The notes beneath the pieces are model-generated. The model was not told the DNA's origin and searched no databases. It saw only the letters and a program-made list of their open reading frames with translations. A DNA stretch of 64,000 nt from ZC4RG35 sp036375695 (GTDB lineage: Bacteria; Actinomycetota; Acidimicrobiia; Spongiisociales; ZC4RG35), in assembly GCA_036375695.1 (NCBI GenBank), contig DASVBU010000021.1:1-64000 (forward strand), in the 5' to 3' direction. Within the stretch, counting starts at the first letter, position 1, and each line of letters opens with the position of its first letter. The position numbers were made by a program, and so were the translations under genes. Below are positions 24,476 through 33,497 of this stretch, piece after piece.

Positions 24476-26182
24476 TTGAGACGACGCCCACTGGCGGTCC
24501 TCACCCTGGCGATCGCCCTGCTCGCCGGTTGTGCCGGTGAGGGCGACGAGGACACCCACCTACGTCTGCTCCAGTGGCAGGCCCCCTCGACCGCCAACCC
24601 CTACCTCTCCAGCGGGACCAAGGACGTCCTCGCCAGCTCGCTCGTCCTCGAACCCCTCGCCGCCATCGCCCCCGACGGCACCTATGTCCCCAAGCTCGCC
24701 GCCGAGATCCCCACCCTCGACAACGGTGGTGTGTCCCCCGACCTCCTGTCGATCACATGGCGCCTGGAGGAGGGGCTGGTCTGGTCCGACGGCTCACCGG
24801 TGACCACGGAGGACCTCATCTTCACCTGGCGGTGGTGCACCGAGCCGGCGACGGGCTGTGCCTTCACGTCGCATTTCGACGGGGTGGCGGACATGGTGGC
24901 GGTCGACGACACCACGCTGCGGATCGAGTTCGAAGGCCCCACGCCCAACCCCCATGTGGCGTTCGTGTCTTCCCAGAGCCCGGTATTGCAGAAGGCGCAA
25001 TTCGAGGGCTGTGTGGGGGAGCGCGCGGTCACCTGTGTCGAGGCCAACCAGTCCCCGATCGGGACCGGCCCCTACGTGGTCGAAGAGTTTCGCCACGAGG
25101 ACACGGTTCTCTACGAGCTCAACCCGTACTACCGCGGCGACGACCCCTACTTCCGGACCGTGGAGATCAAGGGAGGCGGCAGCGCCACGGACGCGGCGCG
25201 CACCGTCCTCGAGGAAGGCGCCGCCGACTACGCCTGGAACCTCCAGATCCCACCCGACATCCGGGCGGGGATGGAGGCCAAGGGCGTAGGCCGTGTCGAG
25301 ACCGGGTTCGCCGCCAACCTGGAGCACCTGAACCTGATGCAGGCGAACAACCGCCACCCCGACCCGGAGATGCGGGCGGAGTACCTCGACGGGACCAACC
25401 CGCACCCCCTCTTCCACGACAACCCCGTGCTGGCCCGCGCCATGTCGATGGCGATCGACCGATCCGAGCTGATCGCCGTCGGGTATGGCCCGGCGGGGCG
25501 GCCCGCCTGCAACGTGTGGATGGCGCCACCCGCGGTCTCGCCCCACAACGACTGGTGCCTGGCCCAGGACATCGAGGGAGCCCGGGAGCTCCTCGACGAA
25601 GCGGGGATCGTCGACAGCAACGGCGATGGCGTCCGTGAATACGACGGGATCGAGCTCGTGCTCGACTTCATCACCTCCACGAACGAGGTGCGGCAGACCT
25701 TCCAGACCCTGATCCAGGACTACTGGCGGGAGATCGGGATCGAGACCAACCTCCGCAACGCCCCGGCCAGTGTCTTCTTCGACGGCACCGGCACGAGCCC
25801 CGACTCGTTCGTTCGCGGTCTGGCCGATGTGTTCATGTTCACCTCGCCTGTGTCCATCCCCGACCCGCTGGTCCAATTCGAGGGCTACACGCTGGAGGAG
25901 ATGACGGGCCGATTCAACGGCTACGGCGGCGGCAACTCGATGAGGTACCACAACCCGGTGTTCGACGCCCTGGTCGCCGAGTTGGCCGTGACCGCCGACC
26001 CCGAGCGTCGCACCGAGTTGGCGATCGAGCTCAACGACATCCTCGTCTCCGACGGTGTGGTCATCCCGCTCGTCCACCGCGGATCGGTGTCGGCGTTCCG
26101 GGACGACATCCTGGGGGTCGGGGACCTCAACGGCTGGGACAGCGAGTACTGGAACATCCAGGAGTGGCGTCGAGCGGGCTGA
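24476..26182 (+). CDS. Peptide/nickel-type ABC substrate-binding lipoprotein 1 (SBP_bac_5)
   Basis: Predicted 568-residue extracytoplasmic solute-binding lipoprotein, cluster C. The signal peptide is RRRPLAVLTLAIALLAGC with lipobox Leu-Ala-Gly-Cys (Cys about 20). SBP_bac_5 features follow: LQWQAPSTANPYLSSGT, WRLEEGLVWSDGSPVTTEDLIF, SPIGTGPYVVEEF, ARAMSMAIDRSELIAVGYG. The start is TTG 24476 with GGGAG nine bases upstream; without it no signal peptide is formed. It delivers substrate to the permease pair encoded downstream. It is a close paralogue of the next gene but lacks that protein's Thr-rich linker. The ligand (peptide, opine or metal chelate) cannot be read from sequence. Confidence 0.92.
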   Translation: MRRRPLAVLTLAIALLAGCAGEGDEDTHLRLLQWQAPSTANPYLSSGTKDVLASSLVLEPLAAIAPDGTYVPKLAAEIPTLDNGGVSPDLLSITWRLEEGLVWSDGSPVTTEDLIFTWRWCTEPATGCAFTSHFDGVADMVAVDDTTLRIEFEGPTPNPHVAFVSSQSPVLQKAQFEGCVGERAVTCVEANQSPIGTGPYVVEEFRHEDTVLYELNPYYRGDDPYFRTVEIKGGGSATDAARTVLEEGAADYAWNLQIPPDIRAGMEAKGVGRVETGFAANLEHLNLMQANNRHPDPEMRAEYLDGTNPHPLFHDNPVLARAMSMAIDRSELIAVGYGPAGRPACNVWMAPPAVSPHNDWCLAQDIEGARELLDEAGIVDSNGDGVREYDGIELVLDFITSTNEVRQTFQTLIQDYWREIGIETNLRNAPASVFFDGTGTSPDSFVRGLADVFMFTSPVSIPDPLVQFEGYTLEEMTGRFNGYGGGNSMRYHNPVFDALVAELAVTADPERRTELAIELNDILVSDGVVIPLVHRGSVSAFRDDILGVGDLNGWDSEYWNIQEWRRAG

Positions 26183-26202
26183 AGACGGCCCGAAACGGGA
26201 CA

Positions 26203-26236
26203 ACGGCCCGGGATTCCTCGCCCGTCCGCGGGCCGT
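26203..26236 (+). terminator. Possible hairpin between the two binding-protein genes
   Basis: ACGGCCCG (26203-26210) pairs with CGGGCCGT (26229-26236) over an 18-base loop, followed by a T-rich GCTGTTATCTTGACC. It could attenuate transcription, or the T/A-rich part (TTATCT) could be the -10 of a separate promoter for the second binding protein. Weak evidence. Confidence 0.3.
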
Positions 26237-26291
26237 CGCTGTTATCTTGACCAGGCGTCGGGCGTTCGTTCCGACGTTGGAGGAGAAACAA

Positions 26292-28073
26292 ATGAAGAGA
26301 TATACCTGGCTCGGGTTGCTCGCGGCCTTCGCTTTGGTGTTGGCTGCGTGTGGCACGGGCGGTACGACGACCACTGCGGCACCGAGTACCACGGCGCCGG
26401 ACGGTGAGACGTCGACGACCGGGGAAGGCCCCACAGGTGAGGCCGGGCAGGGTGGAAACCTGCAGCTCCTCATGTGGCAAGCCCCCTCGATCGTGAACGG
26501 GATGCTCTCCAATGGGACCAAGGACACGATGGCGGCGTCCCTCGTGCTCGAGCCACTGGCGAATTTCGGTCCCGAGACCGAGATCATCCCGGCGCTCGCC
26601 GAGGAAGTGCCGACCATCGAGAACGGTGGGCAGGCCGAGGACCTCATGTCGGTCACCTGGACGCTGAAAGAAGGCCTCTTGTGGTCTGACGGCACCCCGG
26701 TGACGGCAGAGGACGCGGTGTTCACCTGGGAGTACTGCATGAACCCCGACACGGGATGCACGCAGTCCGGTGCTTTCCAGGGCGTCGAGAGCGTCGAAGC
26801 TGTTGACGATCGCACGATCAAGATCAACTTCACGGCTCCGACGGCCTACCCGTACCTGCCGTTCGTGGGTGCTGTCAGCCCGATCCTGCAGAAGGCCCAG
26901 ATGGAGGAATGCGTCGGACGGGCCGACCAGTGCACCGAGCAGAACAACTACCCGATCGGCACGGGTCCCTACAAGGTGAGCAACTTCGTCTTCGAGGACA
27001 CGGTCGAGTACGAGGTCAACGAGAACTACCGCGACTTCGCCAACGGCAAGCCGTTCTTCGGCACGGTCACCATCAAGGGTGGCGGTGACGCAGAGGCCGC
27101 GGCCCGTTCCGTCCTCGAGATCGGCGAGGCCGACTACGCCTGGAACCTCCAGGTGGCGCCGGACATCCTCGAGCCGATGATCGCCGCGGGCAACGGGCAG
27201 CTCTTCGTCGGCTTCGCGGCCAACGTCGAGCACCTGAACCTGAACCAGACCAACCCGGACAGCGAACCGCCGTCCGAGTGGATGGACGGGAACAACCCGC
27301 ACCCGGTGTTCCACAACAACCCCGAGTTCGCCAAGGCCCTGTCCCTGGCGATCGACCGGGAGGAACTGACCCGGGTCGGTTATGGCGTCGCCGGTAAGCC
27401 AACCTGCAACGTCTGGCCTTCCCCGCCGGCAGTGTCCACCACGCACGACTGGTGCTTGACCCAGGACATCGATCAGGCGAATGCCATCCTCGATGGTCTG
27501 GGCTACATGGACACCAATGGCGACGGGACCCGTGAGCATCCGGAGTTCGGCGAGTTGATCTTCGACTTCAACACGTCGACCAACGGCGTCCGCCAGAGCT
27601 TCCAGCAGCTCATCGAGTCCTACTGGGGGCAGATCGGAATCGGCGCCCGGATGCGGAACACCGATGCCAGCGTCTACTTCGGCAACGAAGACGGTGCTGA
27701 CAACATCAACCGGTTCGTCGGCGACATCCAGATGTACACCTTCGTGCCGCTGCCGGGTGGGCAGTCCCACTTCGCGCAGTACACGACTGCTGAGATCACG
27801 GGTGCGTTCAACAACTACGGTGGGTCGAACCTGGTTCGTTACTCGAACCCCGAGTTCGACGCTCTCTTCGATCAACTGAGCACCACCACCGATCAGGATG
27901 AGCGCAACGAGATCATCAAGCAGCTGAGTGACCTGGTCGTCGGCGACGGCGCGGTGATCCCGCTCGTCTGGCGTGCTTCCGCCTCTGCGTTCAAGAACGA
28001 CATCAAGGGCTACGGCACGCTCAACGGCTGGGACTCCGAGCTCTGGAACATCGCGGACTGGTATCGCGAATAG
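26292..28073 (+). CDS. Peptide/nickel-type ABC substrate-binding lipoprotein 2 (SBP_bac_5)
   Basis: Predicted 593-residue lipoprotein. Signal peptide MKRYTWLGLLAAFALVLAAC with lipobox Leu-Ala-Ala-Cys (Cys about 20), then a Thr/Ser/Pro/Gly-rich linker (about 22-52) that may span the wall matrix, then the SBP_bac_5 domain. Segments shared with the preceding protein include WQAPS(T/I)(A/V)N, LWSDGTPVTAEDAVFTWEYC, SPILQKAQMEECVG, PIGTGPYKV and NGWDSE(L/Y)WNI at the C-terminus, so the two arose by duplication. Good Shine-Dalgarno GGAGG precedes ATG 26292. Having its own spacer of about 110 bases suggests separately tuned expression. Confidence 0.93.
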   Translation: MKRYTWLGLLAAFALVLAACGTGGTTTTAAPSTTAPDGETSTTGEGPTGEAGQGGNLQLLMWQAPSIVNGMLSNGTKDTMAASLVLEPLANFGPETEIIPALAEEVPTIENGGQAEDLMSVTWTLKEGLLWSDGTPVTAEDAVFTWEYCMNPDTGCTQSGAFQGVESVEAVDDRTIKINFTAPTAYPYLPFVGAVSPILQKAQMEECVGRADQCTEQNNYPIGTGPYKVSNFVFEDTVEYEVNENYRDFANGKPFFGTVTIKGGGDAEAAARSVLEIGEADYAWNLQVAPDILEPMIAAGNGQLFVGFAANVEHLNLNQTNPDSEPPSEWMDGNNPHPVFHNNPEFAKALSLAIDREELTRVGYGVAGKPTCNVWPSPPAVSTTHDWCLTQDIDQANAILDGLGYMDTNGDGTREHPEFGELIFDFNTSTNGVRQSFQQLIESYWGQIGIGARMRNTDASVYFGNEDGADNINRFVGDIQMYTFVPLPGGQSHFAQYTTAEITGAFNNYGGSNLVRYSNPEFDALFDQLSTTTDQDERNEIIKQLSDLVVGDGAVIPLVWRASASAFKNDIKGYGTLNGWDSELWNIADWYRE

Positions 28074-28107
28074 CCCAGAGGTTGGTCTAGTCCCCCAATA
28101 GAGGTGC

Positions 28108-28141
28108 GGAGGGCCTCTCAGGGTCACCTGGGAGGCCCTCC
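28108..28141 (+). terminator. Intra-operon hairpin after the second binding-protein gene
   Basis: A 10-bp GC-rich stem (28108-28117 with 28132-28141) lies between the binding-protein and permease genes. There is no U-run. A partial terminator or 3'-end stabilizer here would give the usual excess of binding protein over permease. Confidence 0.6.
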
Positions 28142-28168
28142 CGCTCCCGCCTACGAGCCGAGGAGACC

Positions 28169-29188
28169 ATGGGCCGCTACGTGATACGTCGCCTCTTGCT
28201 GGCGATCCCGACCGTGATCGCGATCGGGTTCGTCATCTTCGCCATCCTGGATCTGGCGCCGGGCGACCCCACGTCCAACCTGCCCCTCAACATCCCTCCG
28301 GAGACCCGGGAGCAGATCCGACGCGCCCTCGGTCTCGATCAGCCCTTCGTCATCCGATGGCTCAAGTGGATGCAGCTCATGTTCATCAACGAGCCGCTCC
28401 ACATGATCGAGTCGATCTTCAACATCTGCATCGGCGACTGCGAGAACCGGGTCCGCATCGTCTCGTGGGCCGGCAGGGCCCCTGCCCTCGACATCATCTG
28501 GGGCCGTCTCCCTCAGACCCTCTGGGTCCTGGGCACCGCCTTCATCATCGGGATCCTCATCGCGGTCCCGACCGGCATCCTCTCCGCCTACAAGCAGTAC
28601 TCGTGGTTCGACAACGTGGGGACCTTCTTCTCCATGGTCGGGTTCTCCGTGCCCACCTTCTTCACCGGTCTGGTGGCGATCGTGATCTTCGCCGTCAACC
28701 TGAGGTGGTTCCCGTCGATCTACGACACGACCCACCACGTCGACTGGACCGACTGGAACAGCATCCTGATCCAGATCAAACAGATGATCATGCCGGTGGC
28801 GGTCCTGTCTCTCTTCAACGCCGCCGCCCTGACCCGTTTCACCCGCGCCTCGGTCCTCGACAACCTCAACGAGGACTACGTCCGCACGGCGCGCTCCAAG
28901 GGTCTCGGTGAGCGGCCGGTGGTGACGGTTCACGTGTTGCGCAACAGCATGATCCCGGTGGTCACCCTGATCGCCCTCCAGATCCCGGGCATCTTCGCCG
29001 GGGCGATCATCACCGAGCAGATCTTCCGGATCAACGGTCTGGGGGCGCTGCTGATCACCGCCATCGGCCAGTCGGACGTGCCGATGGTGCAGACGCTGAC
29101 GTTCATCTTCGCCGTGCTCATCGTGGTGTTCAATCTCGTCGCCGACGTCACGTACGGCCTGCTCGATCCGCGGATCCGGTACGACTGA
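28169..29188 (+). CDS. oppB: Peptide/nickel-type ABC transporter permease (OppB/DppB)
   Basis: Predicted 339-residue inner-membrane permease. N-terminal MGRYVIRRLLLAIPTVIAIGFVIF helix with the typical basic start, a large loop (about 40-105), then five helices. The EAA-type coupling loop is ARSKGLGERPVVTVHVLRNSMIPVV. ALGLDQPFVIRW and the FRINGLGALL end match DppB. GAGG Shine-Dalgarno precedes ATG 28169. It forms the translocation channel with the next gene product. Confidence 0.94.
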   Translation: MGRYVIRRLLLAIPTVIAIGFVIFAILDLAPGDPTSNLPLNIPPETREQIRRALGLDQPFVIRWLKWMQLMFINEPLHMIESIFNICIGDCENRVRIVSWAGRAPALDIIWGRLPQTLWVLGTAFIIGILIAVPTGILSAYKQYSWFDNVGTFFSMVGFSVPTFFTGLVAIVIFAVNLRWFPSIYDTTHHVDWTDWNSILIQIKQMIMPVAVLSLFNAAALTRFTRASVLDNLNEDYVRTARSKGLGERPVVTVHVLRNSMIPVVTLIALQIPGIFAGAIITEQIFRINGLGALLITAIGQSDVPMVQTLTFIFAVLIVVFNLVADVTYGLLDPRIRYD

Positions 29189-29199
29189 GAGGAGGGATC

Positions 29200-30138
29200 A
29201 TGTCGACCACCCAGGAGCGTCTCGACGTCGAACAGGCGGCCACTGCGACCCCGGAGAGGTACCGCTCCCTCCGTTCCGACGTTTGGCGCCAGTTCCGCCG
29301 TCACAAGGGCGCCATCGTCGGTCTCGCTCTCATGGCGATCGTGGTCTTCGCCATCCTGGTCGGCCCGTTCCTGTGGGGCGGTGACGGTGTCACCCCCGAC
29401 ACCCTCAACGCCAACAAGACGCCGTCGTGGGAGCACCCGATGGGGACCGACAACCTCGGTCGCGACGTGATGGCCCGGGTCCTGGTCGGTGGTCGGATAT
29501 CGCTCGCCGTCGGCGTCACCGCCATGGTGGTGGGGATCACCCTGGGCACGAGTGTCGGTGTCCTCTCCGGTTTCTTCCGCAAGCTGGACGGTCCGCTGAT
29601 GCGGCTCACCGACCTGTTCCTGGCGTTGCCCGTCCTACCCCTGCTCCTGGTGGTGATGATGCTGTTCCGGGAGCCGCTGACCGAGACGTTCGGTCAGAAC
29701 GCGGGGATCTTCCTCCTGGTGGTGAGCATCATCGGCGCCACGTCCTGGATGACCACCGCCCGGGTGGTCCGCGGCCAGGTGCTCACCGTGAAGGAGAAGG
29801 AGTTCGTCCTCGCGGCCAACAGCATCGGGACGCGGAAGCGGAACATCGTGATGCGGCACATCCTCCCCAACGTGCTCAGCCCCGTCATGGTGGCGGCCGC
29901 GCTCGGAGTCGCCCAGGCCATCATCACGGAGTCGGCCTTGTCGTTCCTCGGTCTGGGATTCCCGCCCAGCTTCCCCACCTGGGGACGTCTGCTCTTCGAC
30001 GCCAAGGACTACCTGCCCACCAACCCGTGGCGGGTGATCTGGCCGGGCATCATGATCTCGCTCACCGTGATCTCGGTGAATTTCATCGGCGACGGTCTCC
30101 GGGACGCCCTCGACCCGAAGCTCCGCAGCAAGAGCTAG
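29200..30138 (+). CDS. oppC: Peptide/nickel-type ABC transporter permease (OppC/DppC)
   Basis: Predicted 312-residue permease partner. OppC_N-like helix after a cytoplasmic start (RSDVWRQFRRHKGAIVGLALMAIVVFAIL), HPMGTDNLGRDVMARVLVGGRISL signature, five further helices and the EAA loop NSIGTRKRNIVMRHILPNVLSPVMV. AGGAGG precedes ATG 29200. It ends the importer operon and overlaps the convergent MalY-like gene by four bases. Order ATPases - binding proteins - permeases differs from the classical opp order (ABCDF). Confidence 0.94.
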   Translation: MSTTQERLDVEQAATATPERYRSLRSDVWRQFRRHKGAIVGLALMAIVVFAILVGPFLWGGDGVTPDTLNANKTPSWEHPMGTDNLGRDVMARVLVGGRISLAVGVTAMVVGITLGTSVGVLSGFFRKLDGPLMRLTDLFLALPVLPLLLVVMMLFREPLTETFGQNAGIFLLVVSIIGATSWMTTARVVRGQVLTVKEKEFVLAANSIGTRKRNIVMRHILPNVLSPVMVAAALGVAQAIITESALSFLGLGFPPSFPTWGRLLFDAKDYLPTNPWRVIWPGIMISLTVISVNFIGDGLRDALDPKLRSKS

Positions 30139-31241
30139 AGCACCTTCTCCATTCGCTCCAGGATGGCCAGCAGCGTCGCCTCGTCGGTGGCGAAGTTGAA
30201 TCTGGCGTGGCCCTCGCCACCCGGCCCGAATGGGAGACCGCCGCTCAGGGCCACCCGCGCCTCGTCCAACAGCACCGCGGCCGGGTCGTCCCACCCGTAG
30301 TCGGTGAAGTCGAGCCAGGCCAGGAACGTGGCCTCGGGCAGATGCATCCGCACCCTGGGAAGACGCTCGTCGATGAAGGAGGCGAGGAGGTCGCGGTTGT
30401 GCCGGAGACGCATCAGGACCTCGTCGAGCCATCCCTCCCCCTCCGCATATGCGGCGGCGCCTGCGATCAGCCCGAAGGTGCCCACCCCGATCTTCTCCGG
30501 GGTGAAGTAGTCGCGCCAGAATTCGAGGTCGCGGTCGTTGGTGAGGACGACCTGGGCGCACTTGAGCCCGGGAAGGTTGAACGCCTTCGACGCCGAGGTG
30601 ATGGTGATGACCACATCGGGGGCGAGGGGCGCGGCCATCGTGTGGCTCCGCCCGTCGTAGAGGATGGCGGCATGGATCTCGTCGGCGATGACCCGGGCCC
30701 CATGCCGGGCCGCCACCGACACGACGTCCGAGACCTCGTCGACGCTGAGTGCCCGGGCCACCGGGTTCCACGGATTGCAAAGGACGACCGACCCGGCACC
30801 TTCGGCGAACGCACGATCCAGCCCGTCGATGTCGATGCGGAAGCCGGCCTCCTCTTCGATGGAGGGCACCTCGATCACTTCGCGCCCGGCGCGCTCCACC
30901 ATGGAGTAGAACGGGAAGTAGACAGGTGGGTGGAGGATCACCGGGCTCCCCGGCTCGGTGAGATGCATGATCGCCCGCCGACCTGCCTCGATGACGTCAG
31001 GGGCCGGGAACACGCCGGCCGGATCGATGTCCGCGCCGAACCGCCGCTTCCAGAATCCCGTCGCCGCGACCGCGGCTGCCTCCTCGAGCCCGGGGTACGG
31101 GTATCCGGTGTCGCCGAGGTCGACGGCCTCGTGAAGCGCTTTGCTCACCGGCGGCGCCAACCCGAAGTCCATCTCCGCCACCCAGGCGCAGAGAACGTCC
31201 GGCTCGTAGTAGTTCCATTTCAGGCAGGGGCGGCTGGTCAT
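30135..31241 (-). CDS. MalY/PatB-type PLP-dependent aminotransferase or C-S lyase
   Basis: Predicted 368-residue fold-type I PLP enzyme. CAWVAEMDFGLAPPV at the N-terminus, GYPYPG, LCNPWNPVARAL, IADEIHAAILYDG and the PLP-lysine motif SASKAFNLPGLKCA (Lys about 218) place it in the MalY/PatB group, whose members cleave cystathionine or cysteine conjugates, sometimes with aminotransferase activity. The VAEMDF motif distinguishes it from ordinary aspartate aminotransferases. Cytoplasmic. No Shine-Dalgarno is apparent; GATGAT-N6 ahead of the ATG may be a weak -10. It is transcribed alone. Confidence 0.88.
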   Translation of the reverse strand: MTSRPCLKWNYYEPDVLCAWVAEMDFGLAPPVSKALHEAVDLGDTGYPYPGLEEAAAVAATGFWKRRFGADIDPAGVFPAPDVIEAGRRAIMHLTEPGSPVILHPPVYFPFYSMVERAGREVIEVPSIEEEAGFRIDIDGLDRAFAEGAGSVVLCNPWNPVARALSVDEVSDVVSVAARHGARVIADEIHAAILYDGRSHTMAAPLAPDVVITITSASKAFNLPGLKCAQVVLTNDRDLEFWRDYFTPEKIGVGTFGLIAGAAAYAEGEGWLDEVLMRLRHNRDLLASFIDERLPRVRMHLPEATFLAWLDFTDYGWDDPAAVLLDEARVALSGGLPFGPGGEGHARFNFATDEATLLAILERMEKVL

Positions 31242-31261
31242 GCGCCCATCATCGCGGAAGT

Positions 31262-32107
31262 TCAGGCCCCGATGGCAGATGCCGCGGTGCGGAACCTCCC
31301 GGCGATGGCGCGGCCGAAGAGGACCACGAAGAAGAACGCCACCGCGAACAGGGCGATGGTGGCGGAGCCGGCCGTGCCGGCGTGATAGCTGACGATCAAG
31401 CCCGTCACCACCGACAGGCCGCCGATGACGACCGCCAGACCCATGATCATCGGGACCCGGCGGGCGATCAGCGATGCGGTGGCCGGGGGTCCGACGAGCA
31501 GCCCGAAGACGAGGAGGGTCCCCACCGTTCGGAAGGAGCCCACGATCACCAGGGTGATCAGTGCCAGCATGACGAAATGGGCGAGACGCGGTCGTAGGCC
31601 CAGGAGCCGGGCCTTGTCCTCGTTGAAGGAGAGGACGAGGAAGGGGCGATGGAACGCGATGGTCGCCACCACCGAGAGCCCGGCGATGAGGGCGAGGAGC
31701 ACGATGTCGCCCCTCGTCACGCCGAGGGTGTCACCGAAGAGGACCGCCGCCAGCGTTCCCGCATAGGCGGGCGTGATGGAGAGGAGGATCACACCGAGGG
31801 CGAGCATCCCCACGAAGAGGAGGCCGATCCCGGTGTCGTCTCCGAAGGACGTGCGGCTCCGGACGTAGTTGATCCCCAGGATCATCATCAGCGCGGCCCC
31901 GGCCGCCCCGATGAGCGGGTTGAAATCGAGGAGGACAGCGAGGGCGATCCCGGGGATGACGCCGTGGACGAGGGCGTCGCCCAGGAACGCCATGCCCCGG
32001 ATCACCACCCAGGTGCCGACCAGGGCGAGAGCCATCGCGGCGAGGACGCCCGCCACAAGGGCTCGTTGCTGGAAGGCCAGCGCGAAGGGTTCGGTGAGCC
32101 AGTCCAT
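31262..32107 (-). CDS. znuB: Zinc ABC transporter permease
   Basis: Predicted 281-residue ABC-3 family permease with about eight membrane helices. MDWLTEPFALAFQQRALVAG start, GDALVHGVIPGIALA (with the conserved His/Pro region) and LRPRLAHFVMLALITLVIVGSFRTVGTLLVFGLLVGPPATA are typical. It moves zinc (or manganese) through the membrane with ZnuA and ZnuC; the Zur box next door favours zinc. TAGCTT-N6-ATG upstream could give a private leaderless promoter, though the TAG also serves as the znuA stop. Confidence 0.92.
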   Translation of the reverse strand: MDWLTEPFALAFQQRALVAGVLAAMALALVGTWVVIRGMAFLGDALVHGVIPGIALAVLLDFNPLIGAAGAALMMILGINYVRSRTSFGDDTGIGLLFVGMLALGVILLSITPAYAGTLAAVLFGDTLGVTRGDIVLLALIAGLSVVATIAFHRPFLVLSFNEDKARLLGLRPRLAHFVMLALITLVIVGSFRTVGTLLVFGLLVGPPATASLIARRVPMIMGLAVVIGGLSVVTGLIVSYHAGTAGSATIALFAVAFFFVVLFGRAIAGRFRTAASAIGA

Positions 32108-32116
32108 GAGGGCAAG

Positions 32117-33004
32117 CTATCCGCTGGCCGCCCGCGCGATCTCGCGGGCGTTGTGGCGGAGCAGATCGACCAGCGTCGGAGCAGGGCCGCCGGGGCCCGT
32201 CAGCGACTCGGTGTGCAGCGTCACCACATCGACCCCTCCCACCTCCGCGGCGACGGTCCGGGCGACATCGTCGTTGCGGGTGGCGTCGACGAAGATCGCC
32301 GGCAGGTCCCGCGAGCGGATCAGCCGAACGAGCTCGGCGAGGTCTCCCGAGCTGGGCGCCCCCGTGGACGAGCCCCCGGGGATGACGGTGGCGAGGACGT
32401 CCCACCCGTATCGGTCGGCGAAGTAGCCCATGGTGGCGTGATTGGTGACCAGCACCCGACGGTCGGGGGGCACCGCCTCCAGTATCCCCTCGATCTCCAC
32501 ATGGACGGCACGCAGCCGCTCGGCGTAGGCCAGGGCACGCTCCTCCCAGCCGACCTCGGGGTCGATCCGGGAAAGCTCGCCGGCGACCAGCCCGGCAGCA
32601 TCCGCCATCCGGAGCGGATCCATCCAGACATGGGGGTCGAGGCTGTGATCGTCACCTTCGACCACCTCGATGGGATCGAGGAGGGGTGCGACCTCGAACA
32701 CCGCCACACCGTCGGCGGCCACGGATTCGAGGACGCCGGCCAGGGCCTCTTCCAGACCCAGGCCGTTGGCCACGACGAGGTCGGCCCGGGCCATGGCAGC
32801 CACCTGTGCCGAGGATGGCTGGAACTCGTGGGGGTCGGCGCCCGCAGGGATCAGGACCTCGACGGTCGCCCCGTCGCCGACGACGTTCGCCACGAGGTCG
32901 CCGAGGATGTTGGTCGTGACGACGATGCGCGGCTGGCCCGCGCCATCGTTGCCGCATGCCGCGACCAGGAGGGCGAGGACGATGGTGGCGGTTGCCCTTT
33001 TCAT
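32117..33004 (-). CDS. znuA: Zinc ABC transporter substrate-binding lipoprotein
   Basis: Predicted 295-residue cluster A-I metal-binding protein. Signal peptide KRATATIVLALLVAAC with lipobox Val-Ala-Ala-Cys. Metal ligands occur in ADPHEFQPSSAQ, SLDPHVWMDP and LVTNHATMGYFADRYG; VVTTNILGDLVANV opens the fold. A short acidic stretch EGDDHS replaces the long His-rich loop seen in many ZnuA. The start is ATG 33004; residues upstream of it in the frame come from the operator region. It is first in a znuA-znuB unit, divergent from zur-znuC. Confidence 0.93.
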   Translation of the reverse strand: MKRATATIVLALLVAACGNDGAGQPRIVVTTNILGDLVANVVGDGATVEVLIPAGADPHEFQPSSAQVAAMARADLVVANGLGLEEALAGVLESVAADGVAVFEVAPLLDPIEVVEGDDHSLDPHVWMDPLRMADAAGLVAGELSRIDPEVGWEERALAYAERLRAVHVEIEGILEAVPPDRRVLVTNHATMGYFADRYGWDVLATVIPGGSSTGAPSSGDLAELVRLIRSRDLPAIFVDATRNDDVARTVAAEVGGVDVVTLHTESLTGPGGPAPTLVDLLRHNAREIARAASG

Positions 33005-33018
33005 CTCGATACCTATAA

Positions 33019-33033
33019 TGAGAATCGTTATCA
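33019..33033. promoter_or_regulatory. Zur box between znuA and zur
   Basis: TGAGAATCGTTATCA, a 15-bp imperfect dyad (TGA-AA---TT-TCA), matches the actinobacterial Zur consensus TGAAAATCATTTTCA closely. It sits between the znuA -10-like TATAGG (minus) and TAGATT (33036-33041, plus, before zur), so one occupied site would repress both directions. This is the textbook layout of a zinc regulon. Confidence 0.8.
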
Positions 33034-33053
33034 ACTAGATTATCACGAACAGA

Positions 33054-33497
33054 GTGACCGTCGCCAGCCACCATCGCCAGGTCGAGAGCCGTCTCGCCGA
33101 GTCCCAGGTCCGCTATACGAAGGGGCGGCGGGCGGTGGTCGATCTCCTCGCCTCCGCCGAGGGGCCCCTGGGCGCGGCCGAGATCCACGAGCGGCTCGAG
33201 GGTCAGGTCCCGCTCTCGTCGGTGTATCGCACCCTCTCGGTCCTCGAGGAGGCCGGCGTGCTCATCCCCCACTTCGCCCAGAAGGGCCTCACCCGGTACG
33301 AGCTCGCCGAATGGCTTCGGGGGCACCACCATCATCTCGTGTGCGTCGTCTGTGGCGGCGTCGAAGACTTCACCCTGCCCGAGAGGTTGGAGGCGGAGAT
33401 GGACCGCATCGTGCGCGACATCGGCTCCCTCGCCCGCTTCCGGGCGGTCAACCACTCGCTGGAGATCGAGGGGAGGTGCACCCGGTGCGACGCCTGA
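33054..33497 (+). CDS. zur: Fur family zinc uptake regulator
   Basis: Predicted 147-residue Fur-family repressor. The winged helix (about 15-85) contains SVYRTLSVLEEAGVLI. The metal-binding region has HHHHLVCVVCGGVEDF and the C-terminal CTRCDA, giving the two CxxC pairs of a structural zinc site and the regulatory His cluster. Zur rather than Fur or Nur is inferred from divergent znuAB, overlapping znuC and the Zur box. GTG 33054 is 12 bases after TAGATT. The last 13 bases overlap znuC. Confidence 0.9.
   Translation: MTVASHHRQVESRLAESQVRYTKGRRAVVDLLASAEGPLGAAEIHERLEGQVPLSSVYRTLSVLEEAGVLIPHFAQKGLTRYELAEWLRGHHHHLVCVVCGGVEDFTLPERLEAEMDRIVRDIGSLARFRAVNHSLEIEGRCTRCDA

Noticed and set aside
24794..26833. 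679-residue minus-strand open frame across the two binding-protein genes
   Set aside because: Runs antisense through two clear lipoprotein genes and the spacer; no motif.
26127..28127. 666-residue minus-strand open frame opposite the second binding protein
   Set aside because: Antisense shadow with Val/Asp/Arg-rich filler.
31649..33484. Upstream extension of the znuC frame
   Set aside because: The first 612 residues are antisense to znuB/znuA; a strong Shine-Dalgarno sets the start at 33485.
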